Source of the DNA: Bacteroidales bacterium
GTDB lineage: Bacteria > Bacteroidota > Bacteroidia > Bacteroidales > Paludibacteraceae
Assembly (NCBI GenBank): GCA_004557405.1
Contig: SFDZ01000027.1
Coordinates: 1-44,599 of the forward strand
Direction of reading: 5' to 3'
DNA: 44,599 bases
Shown: positions 34,043-42,667 of the stretch, piece by piece
Position numbering within the stretch: the first letter of the stretch is position 1
How the letters are laid out: every line of letters starts with the position of its first letter
Translations under genes and position numbers: made by a program
The notes under the pieces: model-generated
What the model saw: only the letters and a program-made list of their open reading frames with translations
What the model was told of the DNA's origin: nothing
Database searches by the model: none

Positions 34043-35025
34043 TTGTAGAAGTCGTTTACAATGTCGTTGTAGTCGTTTTCGCCTAACCCGAAATAGATGG
34101 TTCCGGCTATGGCTTCGGCCACCATGTTGCACCGAGGCCCGTTGGGCAGATGTCCGCACAAGGTCCATGTGTCGGCATCGGTGTCGTATGCCAACAGGTC
34201 GTCGTAGGTCTTCTCGTCGGTCAGCGAACCGCCAAAGTAATATCCGCCCAGCAGATAAATGCGTTGCCCGACAGCCACTGCCGTCGATAATTCGCGTTTA
34301 CCCGGCACATGACGTCGTTTCTGCCACACATCGTTGTCGGGCGAAAATTCGTACCATTGGTCGAGGTTGTCGGTGTTGAATCCGGTGCCGATAAAACAGC
34401 GCCCGTCGCACTGTGCCCCGACGACGCCGAAAGCCGATTTGGCTCGCTTCCAGTTGTCGGCGTATGGCGTCCATGTGTCGGCATCGATGTCGTAGCGCAT
34501 CAGTTCGCGCGTCAATCCGTACGATCCGCCGTAAGCCGTTACGATGCTGTTGCCGTCAGTCCCGACAAAAACTGCTGCGCCAACGGTGCCGCTGCCGGCA
34601 AAATCGGCCAACCGTGTCCAACTGCCGTCGCTCGGGTTGTAACGCCACCAATCGTGCAGATAAGCCGTGTCGTTGTACACTTTGCCGCCAAAACCAAGCC
34701 CGATGTATGCCTTGCCATCGACAACGGTTGCTGCTGCCTTGACACGCGCTCGCAATGGCGGGACGGGCAACTGCGCCCATGTGTCGGCCATAGGGTCGTA
34801 GCAATAAAAATCGTTGGTGGCGGCTTGTGTGGCAGTGCGCCCGCCAAACACATACAACTGTCCGCCGACGACAAATGCCGCTGCCGAGGTGTGCCCGACA
34901 GGCAGGTCGGCACAACGCTCGATGTGTGGCTGTACTTCGCTTGTCGATGGGCGCACACAACTGCACAACGCTAACAAGGCGGCTAACGATGCGGTTAAGA
35001 TGCGTGTGGCAAAAACAATCTTCAT
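34015..35025 (-). CDS. Kelch-repeat lipoprotein
   Basis: 336 aa from ATG 35025 (MKIVFATRILTASLAALLALCSC; lipobox LCSC with Cys about residue 23). At least five Kelch blades: QLYVFGGRTATQAATNDFYCYDP, GKAYIGLGFGGKVYNDTAY..YNP, NSIVTAYGGSYGLTRELMRYD, RCFIGTGFNTDNLDQWYEFSP, RIYLLGGYYFGGSLTDEKTYDDLLAYD. It forms a beta-propeller tethered to a membrane. It is coupled to the Wzi-family gene by overlap, suggesting a surface-polysaccharide role; enzymatic activity (as in NanM-like epimerases) is possible but not shown. Confidence 0.85.
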   Translation of the reverse strand: MKIVFATRILTASLAALLALCSCVRPSTSEVQPHIERCADLPVGHTSAAAFVVGGQLYVFGGRTATQAATNDFYCYDPMADTWAQLPVPPLRARVKAAATVVDGKAYIGLGFGGKVYNDTAYLHDWWRYNPSDGSWTRLADFAGSGTVGAAVFVGTDGNSIVTAYGGSYGLTRELMRYDIDADTWTPYADNWKRAKSAFGVVGAQCDGRCFIGTGFNTDNLDQWYEFSPDNDVWQKRRHVPGKRELSTAVAVGQRIYLLGGYYFGGSLTDEKTYDDLLAYDTDADTWTLCGHLPNGPRCNMVAEAIAGTIYFGLGENDYNDIVNDFYKWTNCDTTY

Positions 35026-35093
35026 AATGCGGCGCAAAATAGTTTGCAAAAATACATAAAAATCTTCAATTTTGCGAATAACAAGGCAAGAAG

Positions 35094-35124
35094 TTGTATC
35101 AAAACGATTTTTTTAGTAATTTTG
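35094..35124 (+). promoter_or_regulatory. Promoter of the FKBP genes
   Basis: TTG at 35094-35096, 20-nt spacer, TAATTTTG at 35117-35124, about 40 nt before ATG 35164. A textbook Bacteroidota promoter. Confidence 0.7.
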
Positions 35125-35163
35125 TGGCTCCAAAAAATATGTGAAATACAAAAATCGAACATT

Positions 35164-35760
35164 ATGGATAAAGTAAGTTATGCGTTGGGCCTGCTGTTCG
35201 GCCAGAGTTTGCGGCAGAGCAACGTCAAAGGTATTGATTATACCGATTTTGCCAAAGGCGTGGAGGCTATGTGCGAAGGCAAACGCCCCGAAATTTCGGC
35301 ACACGAAGCGCAAGCGCTGGTGAATGATTATTTTGCAAAAAAAGATGCCGAAGCCGCTGCAGCTTATGCCGATGTGCGCAAAGCCGGCGAGGATTTTTTG
35401 CGCGAAAACGCCAAACGCCCCGAAGTACATGTAACCGACAGCGGCTTGCAGTACGAAATTCTGTCGGAAGGCACAGGCCGCAAACCTGCAGCCGAAGACC
35501 GCGTGCGGGTGCACTACCACGGCACACTCATCGATGGCACGGTTTTTGATAGTTCGGTACAACGTGGCGAACCGGCCACTTTCGGCGTGCGACAAGTGAT
35601 TGCCGGCTGGGTCGAAGCACTGCAACTGATGCCGGTCGGTTCGAAATGGAAATTGTTCATACCCAGCGACTTGGCGTATGGAACACGCGGCGCCGGCGAG
35701 GCTATTAAACCCAATTCTGCCCTGATTTTCGAAGTAGAATTGTTGGATATTGTCAAATAA
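35164..35760 (+). CDS. FKBP-type peptidyl-prolyl isomerase (cytoplasmic, Mip-like)
   Basis: 198 aa from ATG 35164, chosen because MDKVSYALGLLFGQSLRQ is the usual FKBP_N beginning and because of the promoter position; the frame is open upstream. Residues 1-90: helical dimerisation domain. Residues about 105-198: FKBP_C with VRVHYHGTLIDGTVFDSS, GVRQVIAGWVEALQLMPVGSKWKLFIPSDLAYG and ALIFEVELLDI. Active-site aromatics (Y, F, W, Y) are present. No signal peptide, so cytoplasmic. It is followed by an exported paralogue 26 nt downstream. Confidence 0.93.
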   Translation: MDKVSYALGLLFGQSLRQSNVKGIDYTDFAKGVEAMCEGKRPEISAHEAQALVNDYFAKKDAEAAAAYADVRKAGEDFLRENAKRPEVHVTDSGLQYEILSEGTGRKPAAEDRVRVHYHGTLIDGTVFDSSVQRGEPATFGVRQVIAGWVEALQLMPVGSKWKLFIPSDLAYGTRGAGEAIKPNSALIFEVELLDIVK

Positions 35761-35786
35761 TATACACACTTAAAATAAAAAGAACA

Positions 35787-36638
35787 ATGAAAAAAATCAT
35801 GTTTACTATTGCCGCTTTGGCAATGATGGTAAGTGGCTTCACAGCGTGCAATAGCGCACCGAAAGCCGATTTAGCAACCGAAACCGATACGCTGACCTAT
35901 TGCTATGGCGTAACGACAACACGCGGGTTGAAAGAGTATTTACGCCAATTTGACGTCGATTCCACACAAATGGATGCCTTTGTCAGAGGATTTCTCAAAG
36001 CAACGGGCAACCTGAGCGAAGCCGACAAAGCCGAAATGGTCGGCATGCAAATCGGTCAACAAGTTGTGCAACAGATGATGCCGCATTTCGAAGGCATGAT
36101 TACTGCCAACGACTCGACCATCGAATTCAATAAAGACAATTATCTGGCCGGATTTATTGCCGGCGTTCAGGACGACGACCACATCTTTTCCGTGGACGAG
36201 GCCGTTGCAATGGTCGAAATAATCAACCAACGCAAATTGGTCGAAGAATATGCCGATTGGAAAGCCGAAAACGAAAAGTGGTTGGCCGATAATGCACAAA
36301 AAGAAGGTGTCGTAACCACCGAAAGCGGTCTGCAATACGAAGTGCTGAAGGCCGGACATGGCGCAAAACCAACGGCCGAATCGCGCGTCAAAGTGCACTA
36401 CCACGGCACAACTATCGATGGCGCAGTGTTCGATAGTTCCATCGATCGCGGCACTCCGGCCGAGTTTGGTGTTAGTCAAGTTATCAAAGGCTGGACCGAA
36501 GCACTGCAACTGATGCCCGTAGGCTCGAAATGGCGCTTGTTCATCCCGCAGGAGTTAGCCTACGGCGATGCCGACCAAGGTCGAATCAAACCCTATTCGA
36601 CACTGATTTTCGAAGTGGAATTGCTCGAAATCAAATAA
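35787..36638 (+). CDS. FKBP-type peptidyl-prolyl isomerase lipoprotein
   Basis: 283 aa. Signal and lipobox MKKIMFTIAALAMMVSGFTAC give a lipid-anchored, periplasm-facing protein. FKBP_N helical domain about residues 30-170 (LTYCYGVTTTRGLKEYL, KADKAEMVGMQIGQQV-like), FKBP_C from about 190 (VKVHYHGTTIDGAVFDSSIDRG, VIKGWTEALQLMPVGSKWRLFIPQELAYG, STLIFEVELLEIK). Catalyses prolyl isomerisation and probably chaperones exported proteins. Close paralogue of the preceding gene, in the same transcription unit, closed by the terminator at 36664. Confidence 0.93.
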   Translation: MKKIMFTIAALAMMVSGFTACNSAPKADLATETDTLTYCYGVTTTRGLKEYLRQFDVDSTQMDAFVRGFLKATGNLSEADKAEMVGMQIGQQVVQQMMPHFEGMITANDSTIEFNKDNYLAGFIAGVQDDDHIFSVDEAVAMVEIINQRKLVEEYADWKAENEKWLADNAQKEGVVTTESGLQYEVLKAGHGAKPTAESRVKVHYHGTTIDGAVFDSSIDRGTPAEFGVSQVIKGWTEALQLMPVGSKWRLFIPQELAYGDADQGRIKPYSTLIFEVELLEIK

Positions 36639-36663
36639 CGTTTCGGCGCGAAACGGATGCGTG

Positions 36664-36701
36664 GAGCCGCTCGTCCCCGACGAGGCGGCTCTGCTTTTTT
36701 T
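36664..36701 (+). terminator. Rho-independent terminator after the FKBP genes
   Basis: GAGCCGC (36664-36670) and GCGGCTC (36685-36691) form a stem extended inward by CGTC/GACG, followed by TGCTTTTTTT. Confidence 0.85.
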
Positions 36702-36712
36702 GTGGCAGAGGC

Positions 36713-36743
36713 TTGTGCAAATGCACAAAAAATGCTACTTTTG
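36713..36743 (+). promoter_or_regulatory. Promoter of the DUF486 gene
   Basis: TTG at 36713-36715, 20-nt spacer, TACTTTTG at 36736-36743, about 43 nt upstream of ATG 36786. Confidence 0.65.
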
Positions 36744-36785
36744 CGACCGCTTAAACAATCATTAACCATCTTTTTTTTTGTGCTT

Positions 36786-37127
36786 ATGAAACCTTATGTA
36801 TTGACTATCGCCATGTTGGTGTGCTCCAACTGTTTTATGACTTATGCGTGGTACGGCCACTTGCGCAGCATGAACGACAAAGCGTGGTGGTTGGCGGCGC
36901 TGGTCAGTTGGGGTGTCGCCTTGTGCGAGTATATGATAATGGTGCCGGCCAATCGCATTGGTTACACCGTGTTTACGCTACCTCAACTGAAAATTATTCA
37001 GGAAGTTATCACACTGTCGGTGTTCATTCCGTTTTCGATTTTTTTCATGCACCAACCGCTCAAACTCGACTATCTGTGGGCGATGTTGTGTATGCTTGGT
37101 GCCGTCTATTTTATGTTTCGTAGTTGA
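36786..37127 (+). CDS. DUF486 (DMT-like) small membrane protein
   Basis: 113 aa from ATG 36786 (MKPYVLTIAMLVCSNCFMTYAWYGHL); the upstream in-frame extension crosses the promoter and terminator and is rejected. Four transmembrane segments. Signature WWLAALVSWGVALCEYMIMVPANRIGY and LKIIQEVITLSVFIPFSIFFM matches DUF486, a half-size relative of drug/metabolite transporters. Monocistronic. Substrate unknown. Confidence 0.88.
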   Translation: MKPYVLTIAMLVCSNCFMTYAWYGHLRSMNDKAWWLAALVSWGVALCEYMIMVPANRIGYTVFTLPQLKIIQEVITLSVFIPFSIFFMHQPLKLDYLWAMLCMLGAVYFMFRS

Positions 37128-37199
37128 TTATAATCTATAAAAATGTCTTATTGTTAGGTTAAAAAAATTAATTTCGGCGGTCAACTGAAAAAAAAACTC

Positions 37200-37207
37200 T
37201 ACATTTG
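37200..37207 (+). promoter_or_regulatory. -7 element of the acyl-CoA synthetase gene
   Basis: TACATTTG, a TAnnTTTG match, 70 nt upstream of ATG 37278. The -33 element is not obvious. Confidence 0.45.
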
Positions 37208-37277
37208 CGGATACATTCTTCAAACAAACGGAGGATGTGTCAGCTTGTTAATGTTTTATTTCTAAATATCGCATTTT

Positions 37278-38933
37278 ATGGAAGAAAGTAAAAAACGTTT
37301 TCTCGATTATTTCGAAGCATCGTTGCAAAACAACTGGGATGCACCGGCACTCGACGATTTCGACAGCACTGTCGCGCTGACCTACGGACAACTGGCCGAA
37401 CAAATAGCACGACTGCACGTGCTGTACGAAACCGTTGGACTCGAAAAAGGCGACAAAATCGCTCTCTGTGGCCGAAATAGTTCGATGTGGGCGGTCAATT
37501 TCTTGGCAGCAACAACCTACGGATGCGTGGCGGTAGCCATTTTGGCCGATTTCGACACGGCCGCCATACACGCACTGGTCAATCACAGCGATGCCAAACT
37601 GCTGATGGTCGGCCCGATGGTGTGGAGCAATGTTACATCGTCCGAAATGCCCAATCTGAAAGGCATTCTCTCCATCGAAGACCTCAAACTGCTTGAAGCA
37701 CGCTCCGAACAGCTTGCTACACATTATGCCGAATGGGAACAACACTTCGCCGCCAAATATCCAAACGGATTTACGCGTAACGATGTGCAGTTCGAACGTT
37801 TCGACGTGAACGCTCCTGTGCTGATAAACTACACCTCGGGCAGCACCGGCGCACCCAAAGGCGTTATGCTCAGTTGGCGCAGCATCGACTCGAACATCCG
37901 CTTCAGTCAGGAGAAAATTCCGAACAGTTCGGCCGATACACTCCTGTCGATGTTGCCGATGGCGCACATGTTTGGATTGGTTATCGAGGTGCTCTACCAA
38001 GTGGCCGGCGGCACACACATTACGGTGTTGAACAAAACACCATCGCCGGCCGTGCTGATGAAGGCGCTGCACGATGTGAAACCGTACATGATGCTGACCG
38101 TGCCGCTCGTCATCGAAAAAATCTTCAAATCGAAAATCTTCCCCGCTATTCACAAACCGCTGGTACGCCTGCTGTGGTACACGCCGGGCATCAACCGACT
38201 GATTCACAAAAAAGTGTACGACCAACTGATGACAGCCTTCGGCGGACAGTTGCGCTATCTGATTATTGGTGGCGCTGCACTGAATCGCGAAGTGGAGAAG
38301 TGCCTGAAAACCATCAAGTTCCCATTCACCGTCGGCTATGGCATGACCGAGTGCGGACCGCTGATTTCGTACGAACATTGGCACAATTTCAAACTGCGCT
38401 CGTGCGGCAAAGCGGTCGATAGGGTTGAACTGCGCATCGACTCCGACGACCCGCAACGCAAAGTGGGCGAAATTCTTGTACACGGCGACAACGTGATGCT
38501 CGGATACTACAAAAACGAAGAGGCTACCAAGGCTGTCTTTACCGACGATGGCTGGATGCGCACCGGCGACCTCGGCATCATCGACAAAGAGGGAAATCTG
38601 ATGATCCGCGGCCGCTCGAAGAGCATGATTCTTGGCCCGTCAGGACAAAATATCTATCCCGAAGAGATCGAAGGCAAGGTCAACAACATGCCGTATGTCA
38701 TCGAATCGGTGGTGGTCGATCGCGAAGGAAAACTCGTGGCACTCGTCTTTGCCGATACCGACAAAATGGCCAAAGAACTGCCCGATGTGCCGGCGCACGA
38801 CGTGATGGAAGAGATGCGGGTGCGTGTCAACCGCTTGTTGCCTACCTTCTGCCGATTGTCGGCTGTGGAGTTGGTGGATAAAGAGTTTGCCAAAACACCA
38901 AAACGCAGCATCAAACGCTACCTCTACAAATAA
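37278..38933 (+). CDS. Long-chain fatty-acid--CoA ligase (AMP-binding enzyme)
   Basis: 551 aa. Adenylation motifs: INYTSGSTGAPKGVMLS at about 184-200 (P-loop-like A3), GYGMTECGPLIS (A5), DGWMRTGDLGIIDKEGNL (A7), GRSKSMILGPSGQNIYPEEIE (A8) and the catalytic Lys near the end in KTPKRSIKRYLYK (A10). This is the long-chain acyl-CoA synthetase layout seen in Bacteroidales: it activates fatty acids with ATP and CoA at the inner membrane. Complete and monocistronic, followed by a terminator. Confidence 0.9.
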   Translation: MEESKKRFLDYFEASLQNNWDAPALDDFDSTVALTYGQLAEQIARLHVLYETVGLEKGDKIALCGRNSSMWAVNFLAATTYGCVAVAILADFDTAAIHALVNHSDAKLLMVGPMVWSNVTSSEMPNLKGILSIEDLKLLEARSEQLATHYAEWEQHFAAKYPNGFTRNDVQFERFDVNAPVLINYTSGSTGAPKGVMLSWRSIDSNIRFSQEKIPNSSADTLLSMLPMAHMFGLVIEVLYQVAGGTHITVLNKTPSPAVLMKALHDVKPYMMLTVPLVIEKIFKSKIFPAIHKPLVRLLWYTPGINRLIHKKVYDQLMTAFGGQLRYLIIGGAALNREVEKCLKTIKFPFTVGYGMTECGPLISYEHWHNFKLRSCGKAVDRVELRIDSDDPQRKVGEILVHGDNVMLGYYKNEEATKAVFTDDGWMRTGDLGIIDKEGNLMIRGRSKSMILGPSGQNIYPEEIEGKVNNMPYVIESVVVDREGKLVALVFADTDKMAKELPDVPAHDVMEEMRVRVNRLLPTFCRLSAVELVDKEFAKTPKRSIKRYLYK

Positions 38934-38960
38934 ACCGCGGCGGTAGTGTTAAACTGAAAA

Positions 38961-38994
38961 GCGCATCTCCCGAATGGAAGATGCGCTTTTTTTT
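38961..38994. terminator. Bidirectional terminator between convergent genes
   Basis: GCGCATCT (38961-38968) pairs with AGATGCGC (38979-38986), followed by T8; on the other strand the stem is followed by TTTTC. It serves the acyl-CoA synthetase gene and probably the parE-like gene converging from the right. Confidence 0.85.
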
Positions 38995-39011
38995 GTCTTT
39001 GTTACCTTGTG

Positions 39012-40910
39012 TTATGGTTCGTCTAAATCGACCACCAAGTTTTCGACGATAAATTCCTGACGCTCGGGCGTGTTTTTGCCCATGTAGAACGCCAACAAAT
39101 CGGCTACGGCATCTTCTTTGCGCAGCGAAATCTGGTCGAGGCGCATATCCTTGCCGATGAAGTGCTTGAACTCGTCGGGCGATATTTCACCCAAACCTTT
39201 GAAACGCGTAATCTCAGGCGCCGGTTTCAATTCCTCGATGGCGGCCAAACGCTCCTCTTCGGTGTAGCAGTAGCGTGTCTCTTTCTTGTTGCGCACGCGG
39301 AAAAGCGGCGTCTGCAGTATGTAAACGTGCCCTTTTTTGACCAAATCGGGGAAGAATTGCAGAAAATAGGTCATCATCAGCAACCGTATGTGCATACCAT
39401 CGACATCGGCATCGGTGGCAATGATTACTTTGTTGTAACGCAGTCCTTCGAGCCCGTCTTCGATGTTCAGCGCTGCCTGCAGGTAGTTCAACTCCTCGTT
39501 TTCGTACACCACCTTTTTGGTCTCGCCGTAGCAGTTGTGCGGTTTTCCGCGCAGGCTGAAAACGGCTTGTGTCTTCACGTCGCGGCTTTTGGTGATGGAG
39601 CCCGACGCCGAGTCGCCCTCGGTGATGAAAATACAACTCTCTTCGCGCAGGTCGCCTTTGGCGTCGTTGTAGTGAACGTGGCAGTCGCGCAGTTTCTTGT
39701 TGTGCAGACTGACTTTTTTGGCGCGCTCGCGTGCCAATTTCGATACGCCGGCAATGGCTTTGCGCTCTTTCTCCGAATCGATTATCTTTTTGAGCAGGGT
39801 TTCGGCCATCATCGGGTTTTTGTGCAGATAGTTGTCCACCTCTTTGCCCACAAAGTCGCCCACAAATTTGTTGACGCTTATGCCCGACCATTGATACGGA
39901 TTGCCTTCGCTGTCTTTGTCGGGTGCCATGTTGGTCGAACCGAGTTTTATCTTGGTCTGACTTTCGAAGGTCGGCTCTATCACGTTGATGGCGATGGCGG
40001 CCACTATGCCGCTGCGAATGTCGGCCAACTCGAAATTTTTGTTGTAATACTCCTTGATGGTGCGTGCCAAATGTTCGCGCAGCGCACTTTGGTGCGTGCC
40101 GCCTTGTGTGGTGTTCTGGCCGTTGACAAACGAGTAGTATTCCTCGCCGTATTGGTCGCTGTGAGTGAACGCTATCTCGATGTCGTCGCCTTTCAGGTGC
40201 ACGATGGGGTAGAGCGGGTCTGATGTGCTGCGGTCTTGCAGCAGGTCGAGCAGACCGTTGCGCGACACAAACTTTTGCCCGTTGAACACAAGTGTCAAAC
40301 CGGTGTTCAGGTAGGTGTAGTTGCGCAACATCTTTTCGATATACTCGGTGCGGAAAGCATATTTGCCGAAAATCTCCTCGTCGGGCGTAAACACGACTAA
40401 AGTGCCGTTTTTCTCCGAAGTCGGTTCCAAATCGTACTCTTTCACAAGTTTGCCGCGTTCAAAATCGGCCTGTTTCACCATGCCGTCGCGAAACGATTTG
40501 ACGGTAAAGTGTTCCGATAGCGCATTGACGGCTTTGGTACCCACACCGTTCAGTCCCACCGATTTCTGAAAGGCTTTGGTGTCGTATTTGCCGCCGGTGT
40601 TCATCACCGATACGGCTGCTATCATTTTGCCTTGCGGAATACCGCGCCCAAAGTCCCTGATTGATAGCGTCCGATCGTTTAGTTTGATGTCGATTGACGA
40701 ACCGCAGCGCATACGAAATTCGTCGATAGAGTTGTCGATAACCTCTTTCAGCAAAACATAAATGCCATCGTCGTCGGCGTTGCCATCGCCCAATTTGCCG
40801 ATGTACATGCCCGGGCGCAGACGCACATGCTCCAAACCTTCGAGGGTTCGGATTTCGTCTTCGGTGTATTTTACCGTCGGTGTTGTTTGTGCTGTCGTGT
40901 CGTTTTCCAT
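39012..40910 (-). CDS. parE: DNA topoisomerase IV subunit B (ParE-type)
   Basis: 632 aa. GHKL ATPase: VIDNSIDEF (Asn/Glu-type metal and ATP site), IRDFGRGIP, GGKYDTKAFQKSVGLNGVGTKAVNALS. Transducer: QTKIKLGSTN. TOPRIM: ITEGDSASGS (catalytic Glu), KVIIATDADVDGMHIRLL (DxDxD metal site). C-terminus: RFKGLGEISPDEFKHFIG. Family position between GyrB and ParE is called from the short length and the KYDTKAFQKSVGLNGVG loop; GyrB is less likely. It decatenates chromosomes with a ParC partner not present here. Divergent or unlinked from its neighbours; a tmRNA lies 28 nt upstream on the same strand. Confidence 0.88.
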   Translation of the reverse strand: MENDTTAQTTPTVKYTEDEIRTLEGLEHVRLRPGMYIGKLGDGNADDDGIYVLLKEVIDNSIDEFRMRCGSSIDIKLNDRTLSIRDFGRGIPQGKMIAAVSVMNTGGKYDTKAFQKSVGLNGVGTKAVNALSEHFTVKSFRDGMVKQADFERGKLVKEYDLEPTSEKNGTLVVFTPDEEIFGKYAFRTEYIEKMLRNYTYLNTGLTLVFNGQKFVSRNGLLDLLQDRSTSDPLYPIVHLKGDDIEIAFTHSDQYGEEYYSFVNGQNTTQGGTHQSALREHLARTIKEYYNKNFELADIRSGIVAAIAINVIEPTFESQTKIKLGSTNMAPDKDSEGNPYQWSGISVNKFVGDFVGKEVDNYLHKNPMMAETLLKKIIDSEKERKAIAGVSKLARERAKKVSLHNKKLRDCHVHYNDAKGDLREESCIFITEGDSASGSITKSRDVKTQAVFSLRGKPHNCYGETKKVVYENEELNYLQAALNIEDGLEGLRYNKVIIATDADVDGMHIRLLMMTYFLQFFPDLVKKGHVYILQTPLFRVRNKKETRYCYTEEERLAAIEELKPAPEITRFKGLGEISPDEFKHFIGKDMRLDQISLRKEDAVADLLAFYMGKNTPERQEFIVENLVVDLDEP

Positions 40911-40938
40911 GTTTGCTGTTGTTGTCGAACAAAAAAAG

Positions 40939-41335
40939 TGGAGCTGGCGGGAGTCGAACCCGTGTCCAAACGAGGAAGCAATATGCTTTCTACACGCTTA
41001 TCTTCGCCTTCGTTTTCGTGCGGCGGCAAGACCGAAGCCACCAACCGTCGCCTTATCTGCTAAACGTTCGCCGTCGATGCGCAGCCACCGCCGACTATCC
41101 CCGATTTTACCCACACCTCTTTACCGAACCGCTTCAGGGAATGGCATTCGAGAGATGTCTCGTTCCGACACCTGTGGTCGGAATTAAGCCTGATGTACTA
41201 TGACTTCGATCAAGCAGCGAGAGCGTAAGATTCTTCGCCAGTTAATTGTTCGCCGTCTATGATTAAAGTGCTATCCGACAACGCACTGCGTGCTTACATA
41301 CCTCTTCTACCCGCTGTCAAAACCAGAACAGCCCC
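40939..41335 (-). ncRNA. ssrA: tmRNA (transfer-messenger RNA)
   Basis: About 397 nt on the minus strand. 5' end GGGGCTGTTCTGGTTTTGAC (from 41335) pairs with the 3' acceptor CAGCTCC (40946-40940), preceded by the T-arm-like GGGTTCGACTCCCGCC. CCA is not encoded. The tag frame at 41255-41211 is preceded by TAGAC and reads GEQLTGEESYALAA then TGA. It rescues stalled ribosomes with SmpB and tags proteins for proteolysis. The tag is longer than the short GE-N-YALAA type I recall for Bacteroides. ORFs predicted across this region are not genes. Confidence 0.95.
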
Positions 41336-41460
41336 AAGTAGATACGTCAAGATGCTGATGCACCATTTAAGTATGCAAAGGTACGTATTTTTTTTAAGTG
41401 TTAGTGCGCTTGTGCCGATAAAGTTATCAACAATTTTGCAAAATGCCGTCATGTTAAAGG

Positions 41461-41508
41461 AAAAACAACGAGGAGTGAGGAATTTGTGCCTTGCTCCTCG
41501 TTTTTTTT
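41461..41508. terminator. Strong hairpin with T8 tail
   Basis: AACGAGGAG (41467-41475) pairs with CTCCTCGTT (41494-41502), followed by T8 (41501-41508); the opposite side carries A-rich sequence, so it could work in both directions. It lies in the gene-free interval 41336-41957. Confidence 0.65.
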
Positions 41509-41568
41509 ACTCGCTAAATTATGTTTTACCCCCAACCCCCTGAAGGGGGCTGTTGTCTGTGTTTTTAT

Positions 41569-41607
41569 GGGACTTAAAGCCCTCCTTTAGGAGGGTTTGG
41601 GAGGTAG
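41569..41607 (+). repeat. 39-bp intergenic repeat, left copy (flanks DGR)
   Basis: Identical except for one base to 44184-44222: GGGACTTAAAGCCCTCCTTT followed by AGGAGGGTTTGGGAGGTAG. A related, diverged unit with a CCTGCCTGCCGGTAGGCAGG near-palindrome follows at 41647-41690, and a CCCCC/GGGGG stem precedes at 41530-41550. They fill most of 41521-41700. Confidence 0.9.
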
Positions 41608-41731
41608 AACTACGAAACAAAGAACCGAGATTTTACCCCTAAATCCCCTGCCTGCCGGTAGGCAGGGAGGGTTGGGGAGGTAGAACTACGCAAACAACCT
41701 CAAATTTTCTTACTTTTTTTTGCATAAATTT

Positions 41732-41761
41732 TTGTATTGTGAAATTTTTGTTGTAACTTTG
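41732..41761 (+). promoter_or_regulatory. Probable DGR promoter
   Basis: TTG at 41732-41734, 19-nt spacer, TAACTTTG at 41754-41761. It lies about 196 nt upstream of the accessory gene start and could drive accessory gene, template RNA and reverse transcriptase. Confidence 0.6.
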
Positions 41762-41833
41762 CAGCGATGATTTATGCCGAGTACATATCTGCTATTTTGA
41801 CGGACTTGCTTTGTGCGAACAGAGTGAGCATCT

Positions 41834-41870
<37 letters not shown>

Positions 41871-41957
41871 ATAGGGCGTTTGCGAGTGTTTGGCTCGTAG
41901 AATGTATTCATTGTGTCGGCTTGTTTTCGGAGAGAAAACGGGTCGATTTGTTTTTAT

Positions 41958-42530
41958 ATGGTGTTTTTTGAGGGAGCGGATATGGCACAAATGGCAGACA
42001 TCATAGCAGCCGAAAAGGCACGAAACGGATTTGACGCACAGCGCGAAATCCGACTCTATGGCGATGGCAGTTTTTATCGGGCTTACGAATGGAGTGCGTG
42101 GTTGTGTTGCCGGTATGTGAGGCAAAACAAAGTTACGCGGCGTTTTGTAAAATTGCTCGATAGCGATGTGGTTTATATCGGTTTTCCGCGTACAAGTTTG
42201 CAAAAGTATGTACTGGACGGAACCGAAGTAGAGGAGTGCGAAGACGGCTCGGTTGTTTTGCGCCTGTCGGCAACATTGTTTCCGCCCGAGAGTGAGTGCG
42301 AGGTGTTGTCGGTCGATTTCGAAGCGTGGCGCGAACATCTGCCGATGGCGGAAAAAATAGTACAGAAACAAATAACGGACAAGCAGCCGACGGTTCAGCC
42401 CGTGTCGCCGACAGGGATTATGCAACAGGTGCTGATGTTTCCGATAGAGAGTCGTTCGCCGATAGAGTGTATGCTGTTTTTGGCGGAGATTAAACACAAA
42501 TTGGCACAGAACGACAAAATGAAAATGTAA
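41958..42530 (+). CDS. DGR accessory protein with MutS-domain-I-like region
   Basis: 190 aa from ATG 41958 (MVFFEGADMAQMADII); ATG 41982 and TTG 41913 are alternatives. IRLYGDGSFYRAYEWSAWLCC then VVYIGFPRTSLQKYV parallels the mismatch-recognition domain I of MutS (ILLF..GDFYE.F..DA, then GIPYHAVENYLAKLV), including the G-x-F-Y motif. MutS-like short proteins are known as DGR accessory factors in Bacteroidota by my recollection. The C-terminal part (ECMLFLAEIKHKLAQNDKMKM) is charged. It precedes the template repeat and the reverse transcriptase, where an Avd would sit in other DGRs. Likely assists mutagenic retrohoming; inferred. Confidence 0.68.
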   Translation: MVFFEGADMAQMADIIAAEKARNGFDAQREIRLYGDGSFYRAYEWSAWLCCRYVRQNKVTRRFVKLLDSDVVYIGFPRTSLQKYVLDGTEVEECEDGSVVLRLSATLFPPESECEVLSVDFEAWREHLPMAEKIVQKQITDKQPTVQPVSPTGIMQQVLMFPIESRSPIECMLFLAEIKHKLAQNDKMKM

Positions 42531-42574
42531 TGAAAACGAGGTAAATTCAAAGGCAATCTGTTACAAGGAGTTGT

Positions 42575-42612
42575 AAAACGAAGCGTGAAATGCAGCTATG
42601 CTTTTTCGTTTT
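42575..42612 (+). other. Hairpin upstream of the template repeat
   Basis: AAAACGAA (42575-42582) pairs with TTCGTTTT (42605-42612) around a 22-nt loop, 45 nt after the accessory gene. It may be a structural part of the DGR RNA or a weak terminator. Confidence 0.4.
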
Positions 42613-42667
42613 GAAAATTCGTATCTGTGTCAGTATCAGACGATTGCCGATTTTTGGTTGACGCTGT

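Noticed and set aside
40942..41543. Several ORFs of 80-140 aa between the topoisomerase gene and the DGR
   Set aside because: They lie across the tmRNA or the intergenic repeats and have no protein-like features.
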